Part shown: one piece after another, positions 52,634 to 60,203 of the stretch
Position numbering within the stretch: position 1 is the first letter of the stretch
Layout: every line of letters begins with the position of its first letter
Assembly: GCA_903847155.1 (NCBI GenBank)
Contig: CAINCU010000040.1
Span: 1-64,000, forward strand
Direction of reading: 5' to 3'
Source: an uncultured Gallionellaceae bacterium
GTDB taxonomy: Bacteria > Pseudomonadota > Gammaproteobacteria > Burkholderiales > Gallionellaceae
Length of the DNA stretch: 64,000 bases
The notes under the pieces: model-generated
Databases searched by the model: none
What the model saw: only the letters and a program-made list of their open reading frames with translations
Told to the model about the DNA's origin: nothing
Position numbers and translations under genes: made by a program

Positions 52634-53090
52634 CTTTATGCCCCTGATTTTGTGTTTCTGCTCGCAATGCGATCGCCACTTTTTGCGAATACGCAGCCCC
52701 CTTTGAAGGTGAATTGGCGTTGTATTTGCCAACCGCCTTCCATCCGTATCCCATGTGGTAAATGTTGGTTGCCAATATCCACGCGCCCACATTGGTGTTG
52801 GTGCATGGGTTCATCAATTGGGCTTTAGTAATGCCGTACTGCGCGAGAGTCGGCAGCCAGCCGGTATTGACTTGCATGTGACCGAGATCAATTGTCCCGT
52901 CTTTGTTTTTGTGCATAGCTGCGGGATTGCCACCGGATTCGACTTTGGAGATTGCGCGTAAAAGCGTTTCAGGAACGCGATAGCGCGATGACGCTTGAGA
53001 AAAGCAAAATCCATCATCCGCAAACGCTTGTTGTGAGCACAGCGCAGCGCTGGCCACAATCATAAAAACGAGAGGATTGATGCGCATCAT
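52626..53090 (-). CDS. Lytic transglycosylase (SLT family) of conjugation system
   Basis: The 154-residue exported protein has a signal peptide to about residue 22 and an SLT domain: VPETLLRAISKVESGGNP (catalytic Glu), DLGHMQVN, and MGYGWKAVGKYNANSP. It opens the peptidoglycan layer for the conjugation apparatus. It resembles F TraM-region orf169 and VirB1-type enzymes. Overlapping starts and stops link it to both neighbours. Confidence 0.9.
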   Translation of the reverse strand: MMRINPLVFMIVASAALCSQQAFADDGFCFSQASSRYRVPETLLRAISKVESGGNPAAMHKNKDGTIDLGHMQVNTGWLPTLAQYGITKAQLMNPCTNTNVGAWILATNIYHMGYGWKAVGKYNANSPSKGAAYSQKVAIALRAETQNQGHKVD

Positions 53091-53593
53091 TGAGCAACCT
53101 CGATCATCTTGGTGTCGCTCATTCCGCAATAAGGGCAGTTGTTATTTTTCTTTGATATTTGGGTACCAAAAATAAATCCCGCCTTGCAATTCTTGCACTG
53201 ATGCCAAAACACTAGACCTGCTTTGATATCCCTGATGGCGTACCATGCCGCATTGATGTCTAGGTCAATTTCCCCCGCGTCATCTACCAACAATTTCGAC
53301 GCTTCCCAAGCAATCACAAACGCCTCGACGGGTGTCTTGTGTTCTTTTTCTGCCCAAAGATACATGGAGACCGCTGTCGATAACGCGACGAGAGATTGCC
53401 CAGCTCTGACGAACGCAATGGTGTCGAAGGGCAACCTGCCGAGCTGGGGAGTATCTTTCCCATGCACCGAACTCCACAGATCACGCAGCACCTCTTTCGA
53501 CACACCGGTGATAGCCCGGACAAGAGCAATGCGCATCCCGTCCCTTATCAGGGCGGCGGCATAAAGTTGAGTGTTGATGATCTGCGCGTTCAT
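53087..53593 (-). CDS. FlhC-like transcriptional activator (SetC/AcaC type)
   Basis: The 168-residue protein has ALIRDGMRIALVRAITGVSKEVLRDLW and a C-terminal zinc-binding CKNC..CPYC arrangement, as in FlhC. Together with the FlhD-like protein it matches SetCD/AcaCD, the master activators of SXT and IncA/C conjugation. It likely activates the tra promoters. Its ATG overlaps the stop of the FlhD-like gene. Confidence 0.85.
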   Translation of the reverse strand: MNAQIINTQLYAAALIRDGMRIALVRAITGVSKEVLRDLWSSVHGKDTPQLGRLPFDTIAFVRAGQSLVALSTAVSMYLWAEKEHKTPVEAFVIAWEASKLLVDDAGEIDLDINAAWYAIRDIKAGLVFWHQCKNCKAGFIFGTQISKKNNNCPYCGMSDTKMIEVAQ

Positions 53594-53901
53594 CGGCTCA
53601 AAGGGTGTGTCGATAACACGTTTGCTATGTATGCTTTTCGCAGCGCGCCAGAAGGGAGTTCTTTCACGCGCTCGATTGCAACATCATCAAAATTCATCTG
53701 AAAACACGGCGCCACCATGTCTTCGGCCAGCCGATCAATCTCTTCAAGCGTCATACCCTCCACAATTCTGATTAGCGCCTTGGGAGCGCAGGATGTAAGC
53801 AAGGGATAATTGGTCGCAGCCATTTGCTGAACGAGTAAAAGGTATCGCCTGTTCAACGTTTCGATGTTTTTTTGCATGGTGCTTTGCATTGCTGATTTCA
53901 C
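53590..53901 (-). CDS. FlhD-like transcriptional activator partner (SetD/AcaD type)
   Basis: The 103-residue protein has IETLNRRYLLLVQQMA and LIRIVEGMTLEEIDRLAEDMV, the helical FlhD fold. Context with the FlhC-like gene supports a heteromeric activator of conjugation. It starts four bases inside the end of the O-like gene. Confidence 0.75.
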   Translation of the reverse strand: MKSAMQSTMQKNIETLNRRYLLLVQQMAATNYPLLTSCAPKALIRIVEGMTLEEIDRLAEDMVAPCFQMNFDDVAIERVKELPSGALRKAYIANVLSTHPLSR

Positions 53902-54938
53902 TTGGCCACCCCCGCTGTTATGCGTTCTACCGGGCCTCGTAAATGTGGTGGAAGTTTGCTTAGAGCTTCAGCACCTGATGGAACGGACAGCTTGAATGCA
54001 GCAATTTGCTCTGCATCATGCTGCGCTTGCGCTTCACTCGCTCTGCGCTGCTGCGTCACAATCAACCCTCGCTCAGGTATGAATGTGCCGGCCAAGGCAC
54101 GTTCGGCCATTCCCCGCAAAAATCCGACTGGGTTGTTGATCGTGCGATGCATGCGCGCTCCCGCCAACTCATCAACGAGCGCCTGCCAGAACGTTTCGTT
54201 TACACCGCTACTCACCAATACCGCCTGAATGGAATCACGCTCAGCTTGAGGGGTTTGATTTGAAAAAATTAAGTCATTCACCACCACAGGGTTTAAGGAG
54301 GAGGAGCTTGTGGTGGTGGTGTTACTGATACAACTACCATTACCGCCGCCCCCATGGGGAGGGGCATCAAAAGCCCCTTCGATGGGGCATGGATGGGGCA
54401 TGGATGGGGTATCTAAACCCTGTGGTTGTCGCGTTTCTGAATTTACTGATGGGGCATCAGATGGTGTACCGGAGGGGGATATGATGCCCCTTTGATGGGG
54501 CATCAATGGGGCATCGGTGGGGTATGGATACCCCATAGCATGGGTATTTATTCCGAACGCTTCAAGGCTTTTACCGAAATCCACAAGCCATTCACGGGGG
54601 ATGGCCGCACATTGTTTTTTGACGTGGGAGGACAACTTTGATGAGGGGTTAAATGCCCCTGATGATGAATTATGCTTCCACCACAATTTCACCCACACCC
54701 AGCCGTCGTCATTGAACTCGATCAGACTTTTTGCCTTGAGCCGTTCAACAACGACCAGCAGTTGATCTTTTGTCCAGCCCATCTCGGCTGCCGCAATCAT
54801 CCAGACAACCTGATAGCAGCCGATAATGTTGGATGATGGCGAGGTTAGAAAGTAGAGAAGAGTTGCTTTGTCCTCTTGGCTGAGGCCAGAAATGTCGGGA
54901 TCGCGCCAGAAATGATCGCTGATGGTGCGTTGCCTCAT
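53898..54938 (-). CDS. O-like replication protein with internal repeats
   Basis: The 346-residue protein starts with a winged-helix-like region (MRQRTISDHFWRDPDISGLSQ, KATLLYFLTSP..IIGCYQV) found in replication organiser proteins of phages and mobile elements. A low-complexity Pro/His/Ser-rich middle follows, then a C-terminal helical part. The middle DNA (54360-54530) carries an 11-bp repeat, as lambda-type origins sit inside gene O. It lies in the Cro-controlled operon. Confidence 0.6.
   Translation of the reverse strand: MRQRTISDHFWRDPDISGLSQEDKATLLYFLTSPSSNIIGCYQVVWMIAAAEMGWTKDQLLVVVERLKAKSLIEFNDDGWVWVKLWWKHNSSSGAFNPSSKLSSHVKKQCAAIPREWLVDFGKSLEAFGINTHAMGYPYPTDAPLMPHQRGIISPSGTPSDAPSVNSETRQPQGLDTPSMPHPCPIEGAFDAPPHGGGGNGSCISNTTTTSSSSLNPVVVNDLIFSNQTPQAERDSIQAVLVSSGVNETFWQALVDELAGARMHRTINNPVGFLRGMAERALAGTFIPERGLIVTQQRRASEAQAQHDAEQIAAFKLSVPSGAEALSKLPPHLRGPVERITAGVAK
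54382..54525. repeat. 11-bp-spaced ATGGGGCAT repeats within the O-like gene
   Basis: ATGGGGYAT starts at 54382, 54393, 54404, 54449, 54495, 54506 and (GTGGGGTAT) 54517. Within each triplet the spacing is exactly 11 bases, not a multiple of three. This points to a DNA-level repeat rather than a protein repeat. It might be a replication origin with sites spaced by one helical turn. Confidence 0.6.
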
Positions 54939-55150
54939 CTATAGCCCCTCGCTATAGTGGCAATTCTTGAATCAATGCAGCAGACGCTCATTGGAGCGTG
55001 AGCGACTTTGAAAAGGGGAACGCGCAGCATTGTTGCTGTCCGGGGCACCCATACCCCTCGCAACAACTCAGGCAACGTGTGAAGGAGACACCTGAGCAAA
55101 CAACCGTCACCTGATTTGCGCGCGTTCGATTTGAATTTTAAACCACTCAT
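54935..55150 (-). CDS. Small Ash/Icd-like protein (tentative)
   Basis: The 71-residue protein has VPRTATMLRVPLFKVAHAP, which resembles Ash-type or Icd-like host cell division inhibitor proteins of phages and mobile elements. Its stop overlaps the O-like gene start (ATGA), supporting translation. The DNA is unusual in composition, so it may be spurious. Confidence 0.35.
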   Translation of the reverse strand: MSGLKFKSNARKSGDGCLLRCLLHTLPELLRGVWVPRTATMLRVPLFKVAHAPMSVCCIDSRIATIARGYR

Positions 55151-55170
55151 GCTTTCCCCTTGCGCAGTGG

Positions 55171-55410
55171 TTATGATTTTTTTGATTTTTCAGATTCAAC
55201 CAAAAGCTCAGGCCAGATAAGATGCCAATCGTCTGGGCGTAGGTCTTTACGTGTTACTTGCCCGTTCGTGGCAATCTCGATGGCAACACAGCGCGCTGTC
55301 GAAACTGGTCGAGTATTGTTTAACCATTGAGAAAGCATTCCCGGGCTAACGCCAACCGCAGATGCAAGCTCTGCACGCGAATTTTTCTCAAAATATTCGG
55401 ATAGGTTCAT
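55171..55410 (-). CDS. Cro-like/YdaS HTH regulator
   Basis: The 79-residue protein has a helix-turn-helix (LASAVGVSPGMLSQWLNNTRPVSTARCVAIEIATNG) like YdaS/Cro regulators. It is divergently oriented from the CI-like repressor. It begins the long minus-strand operon leading through flhDC-like genes to tra. It probably tips the switch toward activation. Confidence 0.8.
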   Translation of the reverse strand: MNLSEYFEKNSRAELASAVGVSPGMLSQWLNNTRPVSTARCVAIEIATNGQVTRKDLRPDDWHLIWPELLVESEKSKKS

Positions 55411-55418
55411 ACTGCAAG

Positions 55419-55433
55419 AATAGCAAAGCTATT
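55419..55433. promoter_or_regulatory. Operator palindrome 1 (AATAGC-N3-GCTATT)
   Basis: Perfect palindrome AATAGC-AAA-GCTATT nine bases upstream of the YdaS/Cro-like start. It shares its half sites with the copies at 55444, 56071 and 56096. Confidence 0.75.
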
Positions 55434-55443
55434 TACTTAATGC

Positions 55444-55458
55444 AATAGCTATGCTATT
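55444..55458. promoter_or_regulatory. Operator palindrome 2 (AATAGC-N3-GCTATT)
   Basis: Perfect palindrome AATAGC-TAT-GCTATT, 25 bases from operator 1 and 36 bases before the CI-like start. Two sites in a divergent promoter region recall phage-type regulatory switches. Confidence 0.75.
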
Positions 55459-55493
55459 TGATGAGCAGGGACACATGCCACATAGTGTTTTCT

Positions 55494-55922
55494 ATGCTGA
55501 TAAACAAACTAGACCAATGGCAAATTGATGATGCTGCTAGACTAAAGCAGATATTCGAACGGTCTGAATATACTCAAGAAGCCTTTGGAATTGAGTACGG
55601 CATCGGCAATCAAGCTATGGTAGGTCAGTATCTAAACGCTAAGCGTCCTTTGAATCTAGCAGCAGCAGGTAAATTTGCCCAAGGATTGAAAGTAACCATA
55701 GATGAGATAAGCCCAACCCTAGCATCTCAGATTCGCGCTCTAAACTCTTTGATAACACATGAAACCGGCTACACACCAGTAAGCAAGAAAGGTGAAATAG
55801 CCGCCAGGATCGTTGACGCAATGTCCACAGAAGCTCAGCAGGACAAGGCCATTAAAATCGTTACTACGCTCGCTGAACCAGAAGGCAACGGGCACGACAA
55901 GCCAAAACGAGCCACGCAGTAA
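55494..55922 (+). CDS. CI-like repressor (XRE family), no peptidase domain
   Basis: The 142-residue protein has an N-terminal helix-turn-helix (about residues 12-60; YTQEAFGIEYGIGNQAMVGQYLNAKRPLNLAAAGKFA) like CI and SetR repressors. The C-terminal part is short and shows no S24 peptidase domain with the Ser/Lys dyad. So it would not be inactivated by classic RecA-stimulated self-cleavage. The ATG at 55494 (MLINKLDQW) is used. It is divergent from the Cro-like gene. Confidence 0.8.
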   Translation: MLINKLDQWQIDDAARLKQIFERSEYTQEAFGIEYGIGNQAMVGQYLNAKRPLNLAAAGKFAQGLKVTIDEISPTLASQIRALNSLITHETGYTPVSKKGEIAARIVDAMSTEAQQDKAIKIVTTLAEPEGNGHDKPKRATQ

Positions 55923-56070
55923 CGTATCCCACATTCAAATCCAACTCTGTTTTGATTTTGAAGTAGAAAAATCACCAACTGCGGAATTATTTGCTTTTGA
56001 GCAAAATTCGCAGAACAAATCTGCCACACCACACCAACCCAAAAAAATTACTTAGCCTTTTTGCGCATTT

Positions 56071-56085
56071 ACTAGCATTGCTATT
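56071..56085. promoter_or_regulatory. Operator palindrome 3 (one mismatch)
   Basis: ACTAGC-ATT-GCTATT differs by one base from the 15-bp operator. It lies 25 bases upstream of operator 4, matching the 25-bp spacing of operators 1 and 2. Confidence 0.6.
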
Positions 56086-56095
56086 GTTTTATATA

Positions 56096-56110
56096 AATAG
56101 CTTTGCTATT
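56096..56110. promoter_or_regulatory. Operator palindrome 4 upstream of xis-int
   Basis: Perfect palindrome AATAGC-TTT-GCTATT, 32 bases before the excisionase start. It suggests direct control of xis and int by the CI/Cro-type regulators. Confidence 0.75.
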
Positions 56111-56141
56111 CTTTCCGAAGCGTTGTCACAACAGTTCAATA

Positions 56142-56492
56142 ATGCGCACTCTCGATCTCAATGAAGCCGCCCAATTCCTTCACCTACATCCGCACACGCT
56201 GGAGGAGAAGGCGCGCACCGGAGAGGTGCCTGGAGCTAAGCCAGGCAAGCGCTGGGTGTTCATCGACATTGACCTTGTTGAATGGCTTCGAGCACAATAC
56301 CCCGGCAACGATAAGGATAAAGAAGAATGTCACTCTACAAGCGCGGCGAGGTCTATTGGTGCAAATGGGAGATCAGCGGCAAAAGAATTAGGGAAACGAC
56401 TGGCACGACCGACCGCCAAGCCGCACAAGAATACCACGACCGCCGCCGTGCTGAAATTTGGCGGGAAGACAAGCTCGGCGACACCCGCGTAG
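56142..56492 (+). CDS. Excisionase-like HTH protein (Xis)
   Basis: The 116-residue protein begins MRTLDLNEAAQFLHLHPHTLEEKARTGEVPGAKPGKRWVFID, a MerR/excisionase-type winged helix. The C-terminal half overlaps the integrase gene in another frame by about 166 bases. It probably directs excision by bending attachment-site DNA. The operators upstream suggest coupling to the repressor. Confidence 0.8.
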   Translation: MRTLDLNEAAQFLHLHPHTLEEKARTGEVPGAKPGKRWVFIDIDLVEWLRAQYPGNDKDKEECHSTSAARSIGANGRSAAKELGKRLARPTAKPHKNTTTAAVLKFGGKTSSATPA

Positions 56493-57472
56493 CCACTTGG
56501 GACGAATCCGCCCTGCAATGGGTGGATGAACATGCCGTCCATAAAACCAGCTTTGAGACCGACCGCGTGCGCCTCATCTGGCTCACCGAACGACTCACCG
56601 GAAAACCAATCACCGCCATCACCACCGACGTGCTGCTGTCCATCCGCAAAGAGCTGTTGATCACTCGTGCTCCGGCCACCGCCAACCGCTTCCTCGCGAT
56701 CATATCCGCCGTGCTGAACTACGCGCACGCCAAAAGCCAACTTGCTGCTGTACCGAAAATACCCTACCTACCCGAACCAAAAGACCGCTTCCGCTGGATA
56801 ACCCGTAGCGAGGCCAAGGCGCTTATAGCCGAACTTCCAGACCATCTGGCTGCCATGACCCGCTTCGCGCTGGCCACAGGCCTGCGCAGAGCCAATGTCA
56901 CTGGCCTGACATGGCATAACGTGGACGCTGATCGAAAAGTCGCGTGGATATGGCCAGACGAAGCCAAGGCAGGCAAGCCTATCCCGGTTCCGCTCAACGA
57001 AGACGCACTAACCGTACTCAAGGAACGCTACAACCATACCGACAAGGACGGAAAGAGCTTGCGCGATGTGCGCTACGTCTTCACCTTCCGCAAAAAGCCG
57101 GTGACCAGAACAACCACGAAAGCATGGGATGCTGCGCTGGAACGCGCAGGCATCGAGGCCGGACTTACCTTCCACGACCTGCGCCACACCTGGGCAAGCT
57201 GGCACGTCATGGCGGGCACACCACTGGAAGTATTGAGGCAATTGGGAGGATGGGCTGATATGACGATGGTACTGCGCTACGCCCACCTGTCACCCGGTTA
57301 CGTGGCAGGCTATGCCAGTAATGCATCACTCGACGATACTAGCGACCACAATTCCGGCCACAGTGTTTCGGATGTTAGTGAGAACTATCAAGGAGACAAC
57401 GGGAATTTGGGGTGGCTGAACGGGCTCGAACCGTCGACAACTGGAATCACAATCCAGGGCTCTACCAACTGA
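56327..57472 (+). CDS. int: Tyrosine integrase of the ICE
   Basis: The 381-residue tyrosine recombinase has an N-terminal arm/core-binding region and a catalytic domain with Arg187 (GLRRAN), His283 and Arg286 (FHDLRHTWASW) and Tyr318 (VLRYAH). The last 20 or so residues are read from the antisense strand of tRNA-His (GWLNGLEPSTT). So the gene's 3' end lies within the attachment site, and the C-terminus depends on the integration junction. It overlaps xis at its start. Confidence 0.93.
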   Translation: MSLYKRGEVYWCKWEISGKRIRETTGTTDRQAAQEYHDRRRAEIWREDKLGDTRVATWDESALQWVDEHAVHKTSFETDRVRLIWLTERLTGKPITAITTDVLLSIRKELLITRAPATANRFLAIISAVLNYAHAKSQLAAVPKIPYLPEPKDRFRWITRSEAKALIAELPDHLAAMTRFALATGLRRANVTGLTWHNVDADRKVAWIWPDEAKAGKPIPVPLNEDALTVLKERYNHTDKDGKSLRDVRYVFTFRKKPVTRTTTKAWDAALERAGIEAGLTFHDLRHTWASWHVMAGTPLEVLRQLGGWADMTMVLRYAHLSPGYVAGYASNASLDDTSDHNSGHSVSDVSENYQGDNGNLGWLNGLEPSTTGITIQGSTN

Positions 57473-57484
57473 GCTACAGCCACC
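57408..57484 (-). tRNA. tRNA-His (GTG), integration target
   Basis: The minus strand reads GGTGGCTGTAGCTCAG ... anticodon loop TTGTGAT ... TTCGAGC ... CAGCCACC-CCA. The extra G at -1 pairs with C73, as in all tRNA-His, and CCA is encoded. The integrase gene overlaps its 3' half, so this is the attachment site (right boundary) of the element. Confidence 0.95.
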
Positions 57485-57504
57485 GTTGAACGGTTAAAGT
57501 CTAC

Positions 57505-57581
57505 TGGTGTGCCCGACTGGAATCGAACCAGCAACCCCCAGCTTAGAAGGCTGGTGCTCTATCCGGTTGAGCTACGGGCAC
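57505..57581 (-). tRNA. tRNA-Arg (TCT)
   Basis: The minus strand reads GTGCCCGTAGCTCAACCGG ... CTTCTAA (anticodon TCT) ... GGTTCGATTCC ... CGGGCAC-A-CCA. Acceptor and T-arm stems pair, and CCA is encoded. Confidence 0.95.
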
Positions 57582-57621
57582 AATTCATCGGCAACCAACA
57601 TGACTTCGTATTACTTGAACC

Positions 57622-57698
57622 TGGTCGGGGTGGAGAGATTCGAACTCCCGACATCCTGGTCCCAAACCAGGCGCGCTACCAGGCTACGCTACACCCCG
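57622..57698 (-). tRNA. tRNA-Pro (TGG)
   Basis: The minus strand reads CGGGGTGTAGCGTAGCCTGG ... TTTGGGA (anticodon TGG) ... AGTTCGAATCT ... CACCCCG-A-CCA. The His-Arg-Pro tRNA cluster next to pgsA and uvrC looks like conserved chromosome. Confidence 0.95.
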
Positions 57699-57732
57699 AG
57701 AGCGCGGCATTATACAGACCGAGCGACAAAAA

Positions 57733-58317
57733 TCAATTTTGATTGCGAGATTTTTCCAATATCTGCGGCATGGCCAGCATCAGGTAGTAAACCATCGACC
57801 ATAATGTGAGTATCGCGGCCAGATAAATCAGCAAAGTTCCCACCCATTGCGTTGAAATTCCAAACAGCGGCTCTTGAAATAACAGAAATTGAATGGCCAG
57901 CATCTGGAACACGGTTTTTACTTTGCCTATCATCGAAACGGCCACGCTCTTGCTGTTGCCTAACTGCGCCATCCATTCGCGCAAAGCCGAGATGGTCAAC
58001 TCGCGTCCGATGATGATGAAGGCGATGACCGCATTCACGTATTCGAGTTTAATCAGCATCACCAGCGCCGCCACCACCATCAGCTTGTCGGCTACCGGAT
58101 CGAGGAACGCGCCGAAAGCGGAACCTTGATTCAGCATACGCGCCAGATATCCATCCAGCCAATCGGTGATGGAGGCGAACCAGAATATCGCGAAACTCAG
58201 CATGTGCTTGTGATGCAGACTCAAAGTTTCATCCGACACATAGAACACCGCGATGAACACCGGGATCAACAGGATACGGAGCCATGTCAGCAGATTTGGA
58301 ATAGTGAGCGGCATCAT
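57733..58317 (-). CDS. pgsA: Phosphatidylglycerophosphate synthase PgsA
   Basis: The 194-residue membrane enzyme makes phosphatidylglycerol phosphate from CDP-diacylglycerol and glycerol-3-phosphate. It has the CDP-alcohol phosphotransferase motif D-G-Y-L-A-R-x8-G-x3-D-x3-D (DGYLARMLNQ..GAFLDPVADK) and several membrane segments. Its ATG shares a base with the uvrC stop; a second ATG follows directly. Confidence 0.95.
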   Translation of the reverse strand: MMPLTIPNLLTWLRILLIPVFIAVFYVSDETLSLHHKHMLSFAIFWFASITDWLDGYLARMLNQGSAFGAFLDPVADKLMVVAALVMLIKLEYVNAVIAFIIIGRELTISALREWMAQLGNSKSVAVSMIGKVKTVFQMLAIQFLLFQEPLFGISTQWVGTLLIYLAAILTLWSMVYYLMLAMPQILEKSRNQN

Positions 58318-60203
58318 TAATGTAAGTGTTGGTGAATTTTTTCTGCGAGTGATGGGCTGATTCCCTCCACCCGCGACAGTTCTTCTACGCTGGCTTGTTG
58401 CACACCTTTCAACCCGCCAAAGTGAGTCAGCAAATTGCGTCGGCGTTTCTCGCCCACCCCTTCGATGTCCTCCAGCGATGAGGTGGTGCGCGCTTTGCCA
58501 CGCTTGGCTCGGTGGCCGCTGATGGCGAAACGATGCGCTTCATCGCGTACTTGCTGGATCAAATGCAGGGCTGGATTATCCGGCGGCAATTGTAACGATT
58601 TTTCTACACCGGGTCGTAACAATTGCTCCATGCCCGGCTTGCGCTCCACGCCTTTAGCCACGCCGACCAGCGCGATGTCGGACAGCCCGAATTCAGTCAT
58701 CACCTCCACCGCCATACCCAACTGTCCCGCGCCGCCATCGATCAAAATCAGGTCGGGGCGCTTGCCTTCGCCTTGCTGCAATTTTTGATAGCGCCGCTGC
58801 AAAGCCTGTTTCATCGCAGCATAGTCGTCGCCGGGGGTAATGCCGCTGATGTTGTAACGGCGATATTCCTGCGGACGGATCGCCAGGTCGTCGTACACCA
58901 CACAAGATGCGACAGTCGCCTCGCCCATGGTGTGGCTGATGTCAAAGCATTCGATGCGCTTCAAATCGGGCAACGACAAAATATTGCGCAATGCATCCAA
59001 ACGCAAGGTCTGCCCCGCTTGCAAGCCGGCCTGCTGGCGTAACGCCAGCAACGCGTTGGCCTGCGCCCGTTCCAGCCACTGCCGCCGCTCGCCGGTCACC
59101 GCATGGCGTATCTGCACCTTGTGTCCGGCCTGCTCGCTCAGAAGCTGCTCCAGCGCCTCGTCGGTCACCTCGATACTGGTGATGATGAACGGCGGCACGC
59201 TGTTTTCCAAATAATGCTGCGCCAAAAATGCCTCCAGCACTTCGTTGCTATCCTGCCCCTGCACGTTGGATGGAAAGAACTGTTTGTCACCCAGATGCCG
59301 CCCGCCGCGCACCACTGCCAGATTCAGGCACAGAGCGCCTTCCGACTCGACCACCGCCACGATGTCGGTATCGGTATCGCGTCCGCTCTCCACGAATTGT
59401 TTCTGCTGCACCGTGTGCAACGCCTGCAACTGGTCGCGCAACGCGGCGGCGTGCTCATACTGCATGGCTTCCGCTGCCTGCTCCATCGCCGTGCGCAAGC
59501 GCTTCTCCACTTCATCGAATTTGCCTTGCAACAACAGCGCGGCGTTGCGCACATCGGTGGCGTAATCCACCGGGCTGACAATGCCGACACAAGGCGCGCT
59601 GCAACGATGGATCTGGTACAGCAGGCAAGGCCGCGTGCGGTTGTTGAACACGCCCTCCTCGCAGGTGCGCAGGCGGAACACCTTCTGCAACAAGTTGATG
59701 CTTTCCTTCGCCGCCTGCGCGTTCGGATAAGGGCCGAAGTATTGATTGCGCTTGTCGGTCGCGCCGCGATAGTAAGTCAGACGCGGCGACGAGCTGCCGG
59801 TGAGCACGATGTAGGGATAGGACTTGTCGTCGCGGAACAGAATGTTGTAACGCGGCTTGAGCGACTTGATGAGATTGTTCTCCAGCAGCAACGCTTCCGC
59901 TTCCGAGCGCGTCACCGTCACCTCGATGCGCGCGATGTGCGACACCATCAGGCGAATGCGCGGCGACAGATTGCTCTGCTGGAAGTAAGACCCGACGCGC
60001 TTCTTGAGCTGGTTGGCCTTGCCCACATACAACACCTGCCCCGCCTCGTCCAGCATGCGATACACGCCCGGCTGCAAAGGCAGCGAGGCGACAAATTCGG
60101 GAATGGAAAATTCGCTTAACGAACGTTCGCTTCCACTCCCTCCGGTGGTGGGTTGTGCTGGGGGAACTACTTTAGAATTGGTGTTGTTCAAGGATGGAAT
60201 CAA
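58317..60203 (-). CDS. uvrC: Excinuclease subunit UvrC
   Basis: The 628-residue nuclease makes both incisions in nucleotide excision repair. It has an N-terminal GIY-YIG domain (LPLQPGVYRML..VLYVGKANQLKKRV), a UVR motif near residue 210-240, a central RNase H-like endonuclease domain (IECFDISHTMGE) and C-terminal helix-hairpin-helix repeats (LEDIEGVGEKRRRNLL). The start is uncertain: the TTG at 60203 begins a 30-residue extension that overlaps the UDG gene. Confidence 0.93.
   Translation of the reverse strand: MIPSLNNTNSKVVPPAQPTTGGSGSERSLSEFSIPEFVASLPLQPGVYRMLDEAGQVLYVGKANQLKKRVGSYFQQSNLSPRIRLMVSHIARIEVTVTRSEAEALLLENNLIKSLKPRYNILFRDDKSYPYIVLTGSSSPRLTYYRGATDKRNQYFGPYPNAQAAKESINLLQKVFRLRTCEEGVFNNRTRPCLLYQIHRCSAPCVGIVSPVDYATDVRNAALLLQGKFDEVEKRLRTAMEQAAEAMQYEHAAALRDQLQALHTVQQKQFVESGRDTDTDIVAVVESEGALCLNLAVVRGGRHLGDKQFFPSNVQGQDSNEVLEAFLAQHYLENSVPPFIITSIEVTDEALEQLLSEQAGHKVQIRHAVTGERRQWLERAQANALLALRQQAGLQAGQTLRLDALRNILSLPDLKRIECFDISHTMGEATVASCVVYDDLAIRPQEYRRYNISGITPGDDYAAMKQALQRRYQKLQQGEGKRPDLILIDGGAGQLGMAVEVMTEFGLSDIALVGVAKGVERKPGMEQLLRPGVEKSLQLPPDNPALHLIQQVRDEAHRFAISGHRAKRGKARTTSSLEDIEGVGEKRRRNLLTHFGGLKGVQQASVEELSRVEGISPSLAEKIHQHLH

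Noticed and set aside
57408-57430. Searched by eye for a second copy of the tRNA-His 3' end (attL) elsewhere in the window
   Set aside because: No convincing copy was found; the other attachment site is probably outside the window.
59103-60119. Long plus-strand open frame opposite uvrC
   Set aside because: Antisense shadow of a high-GC conserved gene; composition mirrors uvrC codons.
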